64,000 nt of DNA from Agrostemma githago (taxonomy: Eukaryota; Streptophyta; Magnoliopsida; Caryophyllales; Caryophyllaceae). How positions within the stretch are numbered: the first letter of the stretch is position 1; each line of letters starts with the position of its first letter. Below are positions 52,823-64,000 of this stretch, piece by piece. A model generated the notes under the pieces. The model searched no databases and was not told where the DNA came from. It saw only the letters and a list, made by a program, of their open reading frames with translations. Location: contig OY288254.1 of assembly GCA_958450325.1 (NCBI GenBank), positions 40,935,077 through 40,999,076 of the forward strand, given 5' to 3'. A program made the position numbers and the translations under genes.

Positions 52823-54704
52823 CACTACTACAAAACATCAAATAGACAACTCCCAATAGACATCTAATATAGTTAACACCTTATGTATAATTTATATACA
52901 TCTGTTTTTTTGGATAAACAGTTGTCTTTATAGACTAATGGACAACTGAGTTTTATAAACCAAGTTGTCTATATATTATACAACTGTTTTTCTTAAACTC
53001 GGTTGTATATTCACCTATTATAAAATAATATTTTTGAGGACCACTATCAATAAGTGGATATATGCTAAACCCATATCAACTTACTGTCAGGTAGGTAAAC
53101 CCTATCTCACTATCTGAAACAAAATCAAAATAAAAAACAACTACAATATCAATTGAAACTCTATTCTCGATCTCGCCGTTCAACCCAAAATTATCTCACC
53201 GTCTCCTAATTCGCCGCCGGTCGCCGTTCTCCCGACGTCTCCCCTTCTTCGTCCTTCATCTCTCTGTGATTGGTATTCCCTTCCTTCTTCCTTCATCTCC
53301 TTCGTGTTCTTGCGCGCTGTTCGCCGCCTCTCCTTCTTCTCCTTCATGTTCTCGATCTGCTGCGTGTTATCAACTTTGTCGATTGAGAGTATTCGTAAGT
53401 CCATTGTTGGTACTGCTAATTCTATGGGGATTAAGATTGTTAATCAGCTTTGATTGATTAGATTAAGATTAGGGTTTATGGCTGTTTTGTTTGTTCAAAT
53501 CTTAGATTAACACTCTATTTTCATAATTTCATCTTATTTCAAGTGATTTAGATTGACAGGATTGAAGTGAATCGAATGGAATTACCTTTGGTTTTAAACT
53601 TAATGAGTGAATTAGTTCAGTGATTATATATCATGATTGATTGATTTTGAGTTCTTTCTTTGTAATCATAATGTTTTTGTACCATAATTCTCCATGTGAT
53701 ACTCACTTTTTTTGGAATCGTATCTTTGACTCTGACTAAAGAGATGATATAAATTAGCTTAATTTGCATCAGGTATTGCCTCACACTGTTTCTCTTATCT
53801 AACAATGACTTGGCAAGCTTAAACGATTTACCCTGCAAATGAAGTAGTTGATATAAATTAGCTTAACTAGTTGATTTGGATTGTGGCTCGCCCTAAATTT
53901 TTTCTTACCCTGCAAATGAAGGCCTTGTTCTTGTCGTTGTATATGAGCTTCTCTGTCGTGCTGAGTGACCGTTTGGCGGTGGACTCTTCTATTGGGACAT
54001 TTGGTAGCTTGGGTTACGGTCAGGCTGAAACAATGGCTGTTGACTCTGATGAGCAAGTAATGATGGATGTGGATAAAGATAAACGAGTCAACAGGTTTTC
54101 CTTTCTTTTCTGTTCAGTTAAATTTACATTTACTTTTCTAGGTTTGTGTTGATTGTTGTTACATACATGTCTTTGACAGCATGCCAAATGGTGCCAGAGG
54201 ATCTTTTGGTTATGATTTAACTGAGACAGACAAATGGGGTCTGTCAACTCTAGGCTATGTGAAGGCATTCACAAGGCAATATGCTTCTGAGGTAAGGGTA
54301 TTGATAATGTGGTGATGTTTTCTTATTGATTGATCTACTTCTACTAAAGGTTCATCTTTATTTGGGGTCAGGGGATTACTGCCCACTGAAATTTGCATGG
54401 ATCAAGTAAACAATTACTGCTTTAAGTTTCTGAATATAACCGATCTCTTATAAATATGGAGTACTCCATATCGTTGTCTCATAGAGTAATTGATCAAGTA
54501 ATCAAACGCACGTTAAGATATTTAAATGAAATACTCATACATAATTTTAATTAGATTAGATGATGCAACGAATAGAAGGTGAAAGGATAGAATATATAGT
54601 GATAGGGCCATAGAGGCAATAGAGGGTACTTGCCGAAAAGTGGGATTGCACGCCTTATAGCCTATATGTCTATATACAATAACACGTACATGTGCACCTC
54701 CTTC
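52823..54704. mobile_element. One end of a CACTA element with captured gene fragment (unit 1)
   Basis: Starts CACTACTACAAAACATC, a typical CACTA terminus, followed by subterminal motifs CAGTTGTC, AAGTTGTC and ACAACTG up to about 53015. The other end is not present; the unit boundary cuts it off. Downstream lies sequence that looks like a plant gene 5' UTR (C/T-rich with CTTCATCTC) and exons. Confidence 0.6.
53916..54291 (+). pseudogene. Captured two-exon gene fragment, unit 1
   Basis: Exon 1 53916-54094 starts with an ATG and a hydrophobic, signal-like start (MKALFLSLYMSFSVVLSD). The intron is 54095-54179 (GT...AG) and exon 2 54180-54291 ends at a GAG/GTAAGG donor. Spliced, the frame stays open for 97 codons and includes MAVDSDEQVMMDVDKDKRVN and FGYDLTETDKWGLSTLGYVK. 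No further exon appears before the unit ends. I do not recognise the family. The preserved splice sites and frame suggest a fragment captured by the CACTA element. Confidence 0.5.
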
Positions 54705-54858
54705 ATCAAAACCGAGCCACTCAAGTGTGATCTCAGCCGAGATCACCACCATCTCGGTCGAGACCACATCATCTCGGCCGAGATGCCCTCTTCTCGCCCG
54801 AGATTGAGCACCTGATGCCCCGCGTCACTTCTTTTCTTCTCCTTATTCATTGTAACTC

Positions 54859-54866
54859 TATATATA
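54859..54866 (+). promoter_or_regulatory. TATA box retained in macro-repeat unit 2
   Basis: TATATATACCCCCC preceded by four E5-type palindromes (54722-54806), so each unit carries a truncated LTR promoter upstream of the captured exons. Confidence 0.55.
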
Positions 54867-57167
54867 CCCCCCTCTTGTAATCTTATGTTATGTTAGACAT
54901 TACCCACTAAATCCTAGACTACTTTAGGCTATATTAACTTAGATTAGTATAGATTAGTCTTAATTACTCCTTAATCTTAGTTTAATCCTAGTTTCATCTT
55001 TGTAATATTGAAGACTTTTTGGGTTGATCTACTCTATTGACAACATTGGAGATCTTCCTTTGGGTTTATTTATGTAAAGATTCAATCTTTTTCCTTTCTT
55101 CTAGTGTTGGTATAATTCCTCTTCTCTCTAATCTCTTCTATTTAGTTTTCATTTGTGTTTATGTTTAGTAATCTTCAATAATCCATTATGAATGTTCATG
55201 TTTATGTTTGTTTCATTATGGGCATTGGGGTTACTATCTTGAACATGAGTGAGTAGTCTCTTGCTAGGATTAGTAGGGGAATTTGGTGTCTTAGTGGGTG
55301 ATTAAGTATTTGTTTAATATGTTGGTTGAAGTTTTGGTTGCTTCTTGGTTATATGCATAGAACATGTTTGATGAAATGCTTGAATGACTTGTAGTTGCAA
55401 ATGCTTGTTTTTCTTGCCTTCTTCTTGCGATCTTGTGTGTCGTTAAGATGAGTTCTTGCGCGAGAGCGAGGAACCTCTAGGTCGGTTTAAGTAGCGAGAG
55501 CCCGGACTATACCTAGATAACCCGACTACCCCTTCACCTTTGCTCTTCCTTGATCATTCCATCATTCCATCACCCTTGAACCCGACCTAATCCTAGCCCT
55601 TTTCCTAGTTGTTTTCTTCTTCGTCTTAGCTATTATTCCTTTAGTTAGTTGAATCCCTAGCTTTAGTTGTTTCACTTAGCTTATTCTTAGTCTTAGTCTC
55701 CTCCCCTTTATATTGTTTTAGTTTAGTCTAGCCTTGAACCTAGTCAAGTTCTTAACTGAAACTTGGTCGAAACCCTCTTTACCGTCCCCAGGGACTCGAC
55801 CCGACTTACCCTATCTACGTGTTAGGTGTAGTTGGTTATTATTTGGTGGCGGGATCCACGGCAAATCCTTCCCGTCAGATCTTTAGGGACACGCGGAGAG
55901 ATCCTCGATTGACGCTCCGGCTGCCTAACGCATACCCCACGGGAATAATAAGCGGATAGTTCCGAACGGACGGTATGACACTCGTCTCCCCAGATCATTG
56001 TCAATGCCTAAGTAAAGACTATTCGTGGGCGGCAGCCTACCCTAACCTACCCGTGTCTGCATCCTGCATGCATGCACTACTACAAAACATCAAATAGACA
56101 ACTCCCAATAGACATCTAATATAGTTAACACCTTATGTATAATTTATATACATCTGTTTTTTTGGATAAACAGTTGTCTTTATAGACTAATGGACAACTG
56201 AGTTTTATAAACCAAGTTGTCTATATATTATACAACTGTTTTTCTTAAACTCGGTTGTATATTCACCTATTATAAAATAATATTTTTGAGGACCACTATC
56301 AATAAGTGGATATATGCTAAACCCATATCAACTTACTGTCAGGTAGGTAAACCCTATCTCACTATCTGAAACAAAATCAAAATAAAAAACAACTACAATA
56401 TCAATTGAAACTCTATTCTCGATCTCGCCGTTCAACCCAAAATTATCTCACCGTCTCCTAATTCGCCGCCGGTCGCCGTTCTCCCGACGTCTCCCCTTCT
56501 TCGTCCTTCATCTCTCTGTGATTGGTATTCCCTTCCTTCTTCCTTCATCTCCTTCGTGTTCTTGCGCGCTGTTCGCCGCCTCTCCTTCTTCTCCTTCATG
56601 TTCTCGATCTGCTGCGTGTTATCAACTTTGTCGATTGAGAGTATTCGTAAGTCCATTGTTGGTACTGCTAATTCTATGGGGATTAAGATTGTTAATCAGC
56701 TTTGATTGATTAGATTAAGATTAGGGTTTATGGCTGTTTTGTTTGTTCAAATCTTAGATTAACACTCTATTTTCATAATTTCATCTTATTTCAAGTGATT
56801 TAGATTGACAGGATTGAAGTGAATCGAATTGAATTACCTTTGGTTTTAAACTCAATGAGTGAATTAGTTCAGTGATTATATATCATGATTGATTGATTTT
56901 GAGTTCTTTCTTTGTAATCATAATGTTTTTGTACCATAATTCTCCATGTGATACTCACTTTTTTTGGAATCGTATCTTTGACTCTGACTAAAGAGATGAT
57001 ATAAATTAGCTTAATTTGCATCAGGTATTGCCTCACACTGTTTCTCTTATCTAACAATGACTTGGCAAGCTTAAACGATTTACCCTGCAAATGAAGTAGT
57101 TGATATAAATTAGCTTAACTAGTTGATTTGGATTGTGGCTCGCCCTAAATTTTTTCTTACCCTGCAA

Positions 57168-57543
57168 ATGAAGGCCTTGTTCTTGTCGTTGTATATGAGC
57201 TTCTCTGTCGTGCTGAGTGACCGTTTGGCGGTGGACTCTTCTATTGGGACATTTGGTAGCTTGGGTTACGGTCAGGCTGAAACAATGGCTGTTGACTCTG
57301 ATGAGCAAGTAATGATGGATGTGGATAAAGATAAACGAGTCAACAGGTTTTCCTTTCTTTTCTGTTCAGTTAAATTTACATTTACTTTTCTAGGTTTGTG
57401 TTGATTGTTGTTACATACATGTCTTTGACAGCATGCCAAATGGTGCCAGAGGATCTTTTGGTTATGATTTAACTGAGACAGACAAATGGGGTCTGTCAAC
57501 TCTAGGCTATGTGAAGGCATTCACAAGGCAATATGCTTCTGAG
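57168..57543 (+). pseudogene. Captured two-exon gene fragment, unit 2
   Basis: Same exons, splice sites and open frame as unit 1, shifted by 3252. Confidence 0.5.
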
Positions 57544-58110
57544 GTAAGGGTATTGATAATGTGGTGATGTTTTCTTATTGATTGATCTACTTCTACTAAA
57601 GGTTCATCTTTATTTGGGGTCAGGGGATTACTGCCCACTGAAATTTGCATGGATCAAGTAAACAATTACTGCTTTAAGTTTCTGAATATAACCGATCTCT
57701 TATAAATATGGAGTACTCCATATCGTTGTCTCATAGAGTAATTGATCAAGTAATCAAACGCACGTTAAGATATTTAAATGAAATACTCATACATAATTTT
57801 AATTAGATTAGATGATGCAACGAATAGAAGGTGAAAGGATAGAATATATAGTGATAGGGCCATAGAGGCAATAGAGGGTACTTGCCGAAAAGTGGGATTG
57901 CACGCCTTATAGCCTATATGTCTATATACAATAACACGTACATGTGCACCTCCTTCATCAAAACCGAGCCACTCGAGTATGATCTCAGCCGAGATCACCA
58001 CCATCTCGGTCGAGACCACATCATCTCGGCCGAGATGCCCTCTTCTCGCCCGAGATTGAGCACCTGATGCCCCGCGTCACTTCTTTTCTTCTCCTTATTC
58101 ATTGTAACTC

Positions 58111-58118
58111 TATATATA
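58111..58118 (+). promoter_or_regulatory. TATA box retained in macro-repeat unit 3
   Basis: TATATATACCCCCC, same context as unit 2. Confidence 0.55.
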
Positions 58119-60430
58119 CCCCCCTCTTGTAATCTTATGTTATGTTAGACATTACCCACTAAATCCTAGACTACTTTAGGCTATATTAACTTAGATTAGT
58201 ATAGATTAGTCTTAATTACTCCTTAATCTTAGTTTAATCTTAGTTTAATCCTAGTTTCATCTTTGTAATATTGAAGACTTTTTGGGTTGATCTACTCTAT
58301 TGACAACATTGGAGATCTTCCTTTGGGTTTATTTATGTAAAGATTCAATCTTTTTCCTTTCTTCTAGTGTTGGTATAATTCCTCTTCTCTCTAATCTCTT
58401 CTATTTAGTTTTCATTTGTGTTTATGTTTAGTAATCTTCAATAATCCATTATGAATGTTCATGTTTATGTTTGTTTCATTATGGGCATTGGGGTTACTAT
58501 CTTGAACATGAGTGAGTAGTCTCTTGCTAGGATTAGTAGGTGAATTTGGTGTCTTAGTGGGTGATTAAGTATTTGTTTAATATGTTGGTTGAAGTTTTGG
58601 TTGCTTCTTGGTTATATGCATAGAACATGTTTGATGAAATGCTTGAATGACTTGTAGTTGCAAATGCTTGTTTTTCTTGCCTTCTTCTTGCGATCTTGTG
58701 TGTCGTTAAGATGAGTTCTTGCGCGAGAGCGAGGAACCTCTAGGTCGGTTTAAGTAGCGAGAGCCCGGACTATACCTAGATAACCCGACTACCCCTTCAC
58801 CTTTGCTCTTCCTTGATCATTCCATCATTCCATCACCCTTGAACCCGACCTAATCCTAGCCCTTTTCCTAGTTGTTTTCTTCTTCGTCTTAGCTATTATT
58901 CCTTTAGTTAGTTGAATCCCTAGCTTTAGTTGTTTCACTTAGCTTATTCTTAGTCTTAGTCTCCTCCCCTTTATATTGTTTTAGTTTAGTCTAGCCTTGA
59001 ACCTAGTCAAGTTCTTAACTGAAACTTGGTCGAAACCCTCTTTACCGTCCCCAGGGACTCGACCCGACTTACCCTATCTACGTGTTAGGTGTAGTTGGTT
59101 ATTATTTGGTGGCGGGATCCACGGCAAATCCTTCCCGTCAGATCTTTAGGGACACGCGGAGAGATCCTCGATTGACGCTCCGGCTGCCTAACGCATACCC
59201 CACGGGAATAATAAGCGGATAGTTCCGAACGGACGGTATGACACTCGTCTCCCCAGATCATTGTCAATGCCTAAGTAAAGACTATTCGTGGGCGGCAGCC
59301 TACCCTAACCTACCCGTGTCTGCATCCTGCATGCATGCACTACTACAAAACATCAAATAGACAACTCCCAATAGACATCTAATATAGTTAACACCTTATG
59401 TATAATTTATATACATCTGTTTTTTTGGATAAACAGTTGTCTTTATAGACTAATGGACAACTGAGTTTTATAAACCAAGTTGTCTATATATTATACAACT
59501 GTTTTTCTTAAACTCGGTTGTATATTCACCTATTATAAAATAATATTTTTGAGGACCACTATCAATAAGTGGATATATGCTAAACCCATATCAACTTACT
59601 GTCAGGTAGGTAAACCCTATCTCACTATCTGAAACAAAATCAAAATAAAAAACAACTACAATATCAATTGAAACTCTATTCTCGATCTCGCCGTTCAACC
59701 CAAAATTATCTCACCGTCTCCTAATTCGCCGCCGGTCGCCGTTCTCCCGACGTCTCCCCTTCTTCGTCCTTCATCTCTCTGTGATTGGTATTCCCTTCCT
59801 TCTTCCTTCATCTCCTTCGTGTTCTTGCGCGCTGTTCGCCGCCTCTCCTTCTTCTCCTTCATGTTCTCGATCTGCTGCGTGTTATCAACTTTGTCGATTG
59901 AGAGTATTCGTAAGTCCATTGTTGGTACTGCTAATTCTATGGGGATTAAGATTGTTAATCAGCTTTGATTGATTAGATTAAGATTAGGGTTTATGGCTGT
60001 TTTGTTTGTTCAAATCTTAGATTAACACTCTATTTTCATAATTTCATCTTATTTCAAGTGATTTAGATTGACAGGATTGAAGTGAATCGAATTGAATTAC
60101 CTTTGGTTTTAAACTCAATGAGTGAATTAGTTCAGTGATTATATATCATGATTGATTGATTTTGAGTTCTTTCTTTGTAATCATAATGTTTTTGTACCAT
60201 AATTCTCCATGTGATACTCACTTTTTTTGGAATCGTATCTTTGACTCTGACTAAAGAGATGATATAAATTAGCTTAATTTGCATCAGGTATTGCCTCACA
60301 CTGTTTCTCTTATCTAACAATGACTTGGCAAGCTTAAACGATTTACCCTGCAAATGAAGTAGTTGATATAAATTAGCTTAACTAGTTGATTTGGATTGTG
60401 GCTCGCCCTAAATTTTTTCTTACCCTGCAA

Positions 60431-60806
60431 ATGAAGGCCTTGTTCTTGTCGTTGTATATGAGCTTCTCTGTCGTGCTGAGTGACCGTTTGGCGGTGGACT
60501 CTTCTATTGGGACATTTGGTAGCTTGGGTTACGGTCAGGCTGAAACAATGGCTGTTGACTCTGATGAGCAAGTAATGATGGATGTGGATAAAGATAAACG
60601 AGTCAACAGGTTTTCCTTTCTTTTCTGTTCAGTTAAATTTACATTTACTTTTCTAGGTTTGTGTTGATTGTTGTTACATACATGTCTTTGACAGCATGCC
60701 AAATGGTGCCAGAGGATCTTTTGGTTATGATTTAACTGAGACAGACAAATGGGGTCTGTCAACTCTAGGCTATGTGAAGGCATTCACAAGGCAATATGCT
60801 TCTGAG
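60431..60806 (+). pseudogene. Captured two-exon gene fragment, unit 3
   Basis: Same exons as unit 2, shifted by 3263; splice sites and frame intact. Confidence 0.5.
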
Positions 60807-61373
60807 GTAAGGGTATTGATAATGTGGTGATGTTTTCTTATTGATTGATCTACTTCTACTAAAGGTTCATCTTTATTTGGGGTCAGGGGATTACTGCCCA
60901 CTGAAATTTGCATGGATCAAGTAAACAATTACTGCTTTAAGTTTCTGAATATAACCGATCTCTTATAAATATGGAGTACTCCATATCGTTGTCTCATAGA
61001 GTAATTGATCAAGTAATCAAACGCACGTTAAGATATTTAAATGAAATACTCATACATAATTTTAATTAGATTAGATGATGCAACGAATAGAAGGTGAAAG
61101 GATAGAATATATAGTGATAGGGCCATAGAGGCAATAGAGGGTACTTGCCGAAAAGTGGGATTGCACGCCTTATAGCCTATATGTCTATATACAATAACAC
61201 GTACATGTGCACCTCCTTCATCAAAACCGAGCCACTCGAGTGTGATCTCAGCCGAGATCACCACCATCTCGGTCGAGACCACATCATCTCGGCCGAGATG
61301 CCCTCTTCTCGCCCGAGATTGAGCACCTGATGCCCCGCGTCACTTCTTTTCTTCTCCTTATTCATTGTAACTC

Positions 61374-61381
61374 TATATATA
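61374..61381 (+). promoter_or_regulatory. TATA box retained in macro-repeat unit 4
   Basis: Same context as units 2 and 3. Confidence 0.55.
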
Positions 61382-63693
61382 CCCCCCTCTTGTAATCTTA
61401 TGTTATGTTAGACATTACCCACTAAATCCTAGACTACTTTAGGCTATATTAACTTAGATTAGTATAGATTAGTCTTAATTACTCCTTAATCTTAGTTTAA
61501 TCTTAGTTTAATCCTAGTTTCATCTTTGTAATATTGAAGACTTTTTGGGTTGATCTACTCTATTGACAACATTGGAGATCTTCCTTTGGGTTTATTTATG
61601 TAAAGATTCAATCTTTTTCCTTTCTTCTAGTGTTGGTATAATTCCTCTTCTCTCTAATCTCTTCTATTTAGTTTTCATTTGTGTTTATGTTTAGTAATCT
61701 TCAATAATCCATTATGAATGTTCATGTTTATGTTTGTTTCATTATGGGCATTGGGGTTACTATCTTGAACATGAGTGAGTAGTCTCTTGCTAGGATTAGT
61801 AGGTGAATTTGGTGTCTTAGTGGGTGATTAAGTATTTGTTTAATATGTTGGTTGAAGTTTTGGTTGCTTCTTGGTTATATGCATAGAACATGTTTGATGA
61901 AATGCTTGAATGACTTGTAGTTGCAAATGCTTGTTTTTCTTGCCTTCTTCTTGCGATCTTGTGTGTCGTTAAGATGAGTTCTTGCGCGAGAGCGAGGAAC
62001 CTCTAGGTCGGTTTAAGTAGCGAGAGCCCGGACTATACCTAGATAACCCGACTACCCCTTCACCTTTGCTCTTCCTTGATCATTCCATCATTCCATCACC
62101 CTTGAACCCGACCTAATCCTAGCCCTTTTCCTAGTTGTTTTCTTCTTCGTCTTAGCTATTATTCCTTTAGTTAGTTGAATCCCTAGCTTTAGTTGTTTCA
62201 CTTAGCTTATTCTTAGTCTTAGTCTCCTCCCCTTTATATTGTTTTAGTTTAGTCTAGCCTTGAACCTAGTCAAGTTCTTAACTGAAACTTGGTCGAAACC
62301 CTCTTTACCGTCCCCAGGGACTCGACCCGACTTACCCTATCTACGTGTTAGGTGTAGTTGGTTATTATTTGGTGGCGGGATCCACGGCAAATCCTTCCCG
62401 TCAGATCTTTAGGGACACGCGGAGAGATCCTCGATTGACGCTCCGGCTGCCTAACGCATACCCCACGGGAATAATAAGCGGATAGTTCCGAACGGACGGT
62501 ATGACACTCGTCTCCCCAGATCATTGTCAATGCCTAAGTAAAGACTATTCGTGGGCGGCAGCCTACCCTAACCTACCCGTGTCTGCATCCTGCATGCATG
62601 CACTACTACAAAACATCAAATAGACAACTCCCAATAGACATCTAATATAGTTAACACCTTATGTATAATTTATATACATCTGTTTTTTTGGATAAACAGT
62701 TGTCTTTATAGACTAATGGACAACTGAGTTTTATAAACCAAGTTGTCTATATATTATACAACTGTTTTTCTTAAACTCGGTTGTATATTCACCTATTATA
62801 AAATAATATTTTTGAGGACCACTATCAATAAGTGGATATATGCTAAACCCATATCAACTTACTGTCAGGTAGGTAAACCCTATCTCACTATCTGAAACAA
62901 AATCAAAATAAAAAACAACTACAATATCAATTGAAACTCTATTCTCGATCTCGCCGTTCAACCCAAAATTATCTCACCGTCTCCTAATTCGCCGCCGGTC
63001 GCCGTTCTCCCGACGTCTCCCCTTCTTCGTCCTTCATCTCTCTGTGATTGGTATTCCCTTCCTTCTTCCTTCATCTCCTTCGTGTTCTTGCGCGCTGTTC
63101 GCCGCCTCTCCTTCTTCTCCTTCATGTTCTCGATCTGCTGCGTGTTATCAACTTTGTCGATTGAGAGTATTCGTAAGTCCATTGTTGGTACTGCTAATTC
63201 TATGGGGATTAAGATTGTTAATCAGCTTTGATTGATTAGATTAAGATTAGGGTTTATGGCTGTTTTGTTTGTTCAAATCTTAGATTAACACTCTATTTTC
63301 ATAATTTCATCTTATTTTAAGTGATTTAGATTGACAGGATTGAAGTGAATCGAATTGAATTACCTTTGGTTTTAAACTCAATGAGTGAATTAGTTCAGTG
63401 ATTATATATCATGATTGATTGATTTTGAGTTCTTTCTTTGTAATCATAATGTTTTTGTACCATAATTCTCCATGTGATACTCACTTTTTTTGGAATCGTA
63501 TCTTTGACTCTGACTAAAGAGATGATATAAATTAGCTTAATTTGCATCAGGTATTGCCTCACACTGTTTCTCTTATCTAACAATGACTTGGCAAGCTTAA
63601 ACGATTTACCCTGCAAATGAAGTAGTTGATATAAATTAGCTTAACTAGTTGATTTGGATTGTGGCTCGCCCTAAATTTTTTCTTACCCTGCAA

Positions 63694-64000
63694 ATGAAGG
63701 CCTTGTTCTTGTCGTTGTATATGAGCTTCTCTGTCGTGCTGAGTGACCGTTTGGCGGTGGACTCTTCTATTGGGACATTTGGTAGCTTGGGTTACGGTCA
63801 GGCTGAAACAATGGCTGTTGACTCTGATGAGCAAGTAATGATGGATGTGGATAAAGATAAACGAGTCAACAGGTTTTCCTTTCTTTTCTGTTCAGTTAAA
63901 TTTACATTTACTTTTCTAGGTTTGTGTTGATTGTTGTTACATACATGTCTTTGACAGCATGCCAAATGGTGCCAGAGGATCTTTTGGTTATGATTTAACT
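63694..64000 (+). pseudogene. Captured gene fragment, unit 4 (partial)
   Basis: Exon 1 63694-63872 is complete; exon 2 starts at 63958 and is cut by the window end. Confidence 0.48.

Larger units (their letters stand above)
51453..54704 (+). repeat. Tandem macro-repeat unit 1 (3252 bp)
   Basis: Contents in order: the last 1143 bp of the E5 LTR (51453-52595, starting ATCAAAACCGAGCC), a 227-bp flank, a CACTA terminus (52823), and gene-like exons to 54704. The next unit starts again at ATCAAAACCGAGCC within the LTR. Confidence 0.93.
54705..57956 (+). repeat. Tandem macro-repeat unit 2 (3252 bp)
   Basis: Nearly identical to unit 1, differing for instance by CACTCAAGTG instead of CACTCGAGTG near 54718. 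TATATATA at 54859-54866; CACTA terminus at 56075; exons at 57168-57346 and 57432-57543. Confidence 0.93.
57957..61219 (+). repeat. Tandem macro-repeat unit 3 (3263 bp)
   Basis: Eleven bp longer than units 1 and 2 because of a duplicated TCTTAGTTTAA near 58226-58250. TATATATA at 58111-58118, CACTA terminus at 59338. Confidence 0.93.
61220..64000 (+). repeat. Tandem macro-repeat unit 4, cut by the window end
   Basis: Shares the 11-bp duplication of unit 3. TATATATA at 61374-61381, CACTA terminus at 62601. The array probably continues beyond the window. Confidence 0.93.

Noticed and set aside
51453..64000. Macro-repeat as a simple assembly artefact
   Set aside because: Units differ by single bases and by an 11-bp duplication shared by only two units, which an artefact of copying one unit would not give; long reads are still needed.

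Overview
This window is repeat-dominated DNA from a flowering plant, probably a eudicot with a large genome. The evidence is long nested LTR retrotransposons of the Ty3/gypsy type with plant-type primer-binding sites, CACTA and hAT DNA transposons, and a Plant Mobile Domain gene. The species cannot be told from the sequence, and no ordinary single-copy host gene is certain.

Layout. (a) 1-4332 and 13961-14880 are pieces of an old Tat/Ogre-like retrotransposon 3' region. It holds a multi-exon PMD (MAIN-like) gene on the minus strand, a hAT-type MITE (3209-3784), a 40-bp minisatellite and a PPT. Its LTR begins at 14881, continues at 44699 and is followed by a Tat-type PBS at 46345. (b) E1 (4333-13960) sits inside the minisatellite. 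(c) E2 (14886-44698, TSD TGTAG) sits five bases into the old LTR. E2 itself contains E3 (18699-26420, minus, TSD GCCGA), E4 (28985-38736, minus, flanked by an unusual 28-bp direct repeat) and a non-autonomous CACTA transposon (41898-44554, TSD GGT) in its 3' LTR. (d) E5 (46512-52595) is a relative with different LTRs. (e) From 51453 to the end of the window, a 3252-3263-bp unit is repeated about 3.9 times. The unit joins part of the E5 LTR, a flank, the end of another CACTA element and spliced-looking gene exons.

E1-E5 form one group of non-autonomous elements. E1-E4 have TGAT...ATCA LTRs and a tRNA-Asp-type PBS. Every member ends in a PPT AAGTGTGGGGGAG and shares a roughly 3-kb non-coding 3' half. 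E1, E2 and E4 encode only Gag plus an aspartic protease (Athila-like), each with disabling stops or frameshifts. E3 encodes a protein reduced to the Gag C-terminal half, and E5 an unrelated-looking Q/P-rich acidic protein. No reverse transcriptase, RNase H or integrase is visible anywhere, so these elements must be mobilised in trans.

The most interesting material is non-coding. Every member keeps three consecutive stem-loops with nearly the same 9-nt loop (AC[GT]TGA[CT]TA), with compensatory stem changes between copies. Next come a fourth hairpin, an internal duplicate of the PPT, and a chain of four hairpins just before the true PPT. Members with an intact leader also have a CCTAGTGC/GCACTAGG hairpin. 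Arrays of 12-16-bp palindromes (TCCCGATCGGGA type) lie upstream of the LTR TATA box and again just after the coding region. In E5 the U3 palindrome core has changed to TCTCGGCCGAGA while the architecture is kept. I infer a cis-acting RNA/DNA recognition cassette used to parasitise an autonomous partner.
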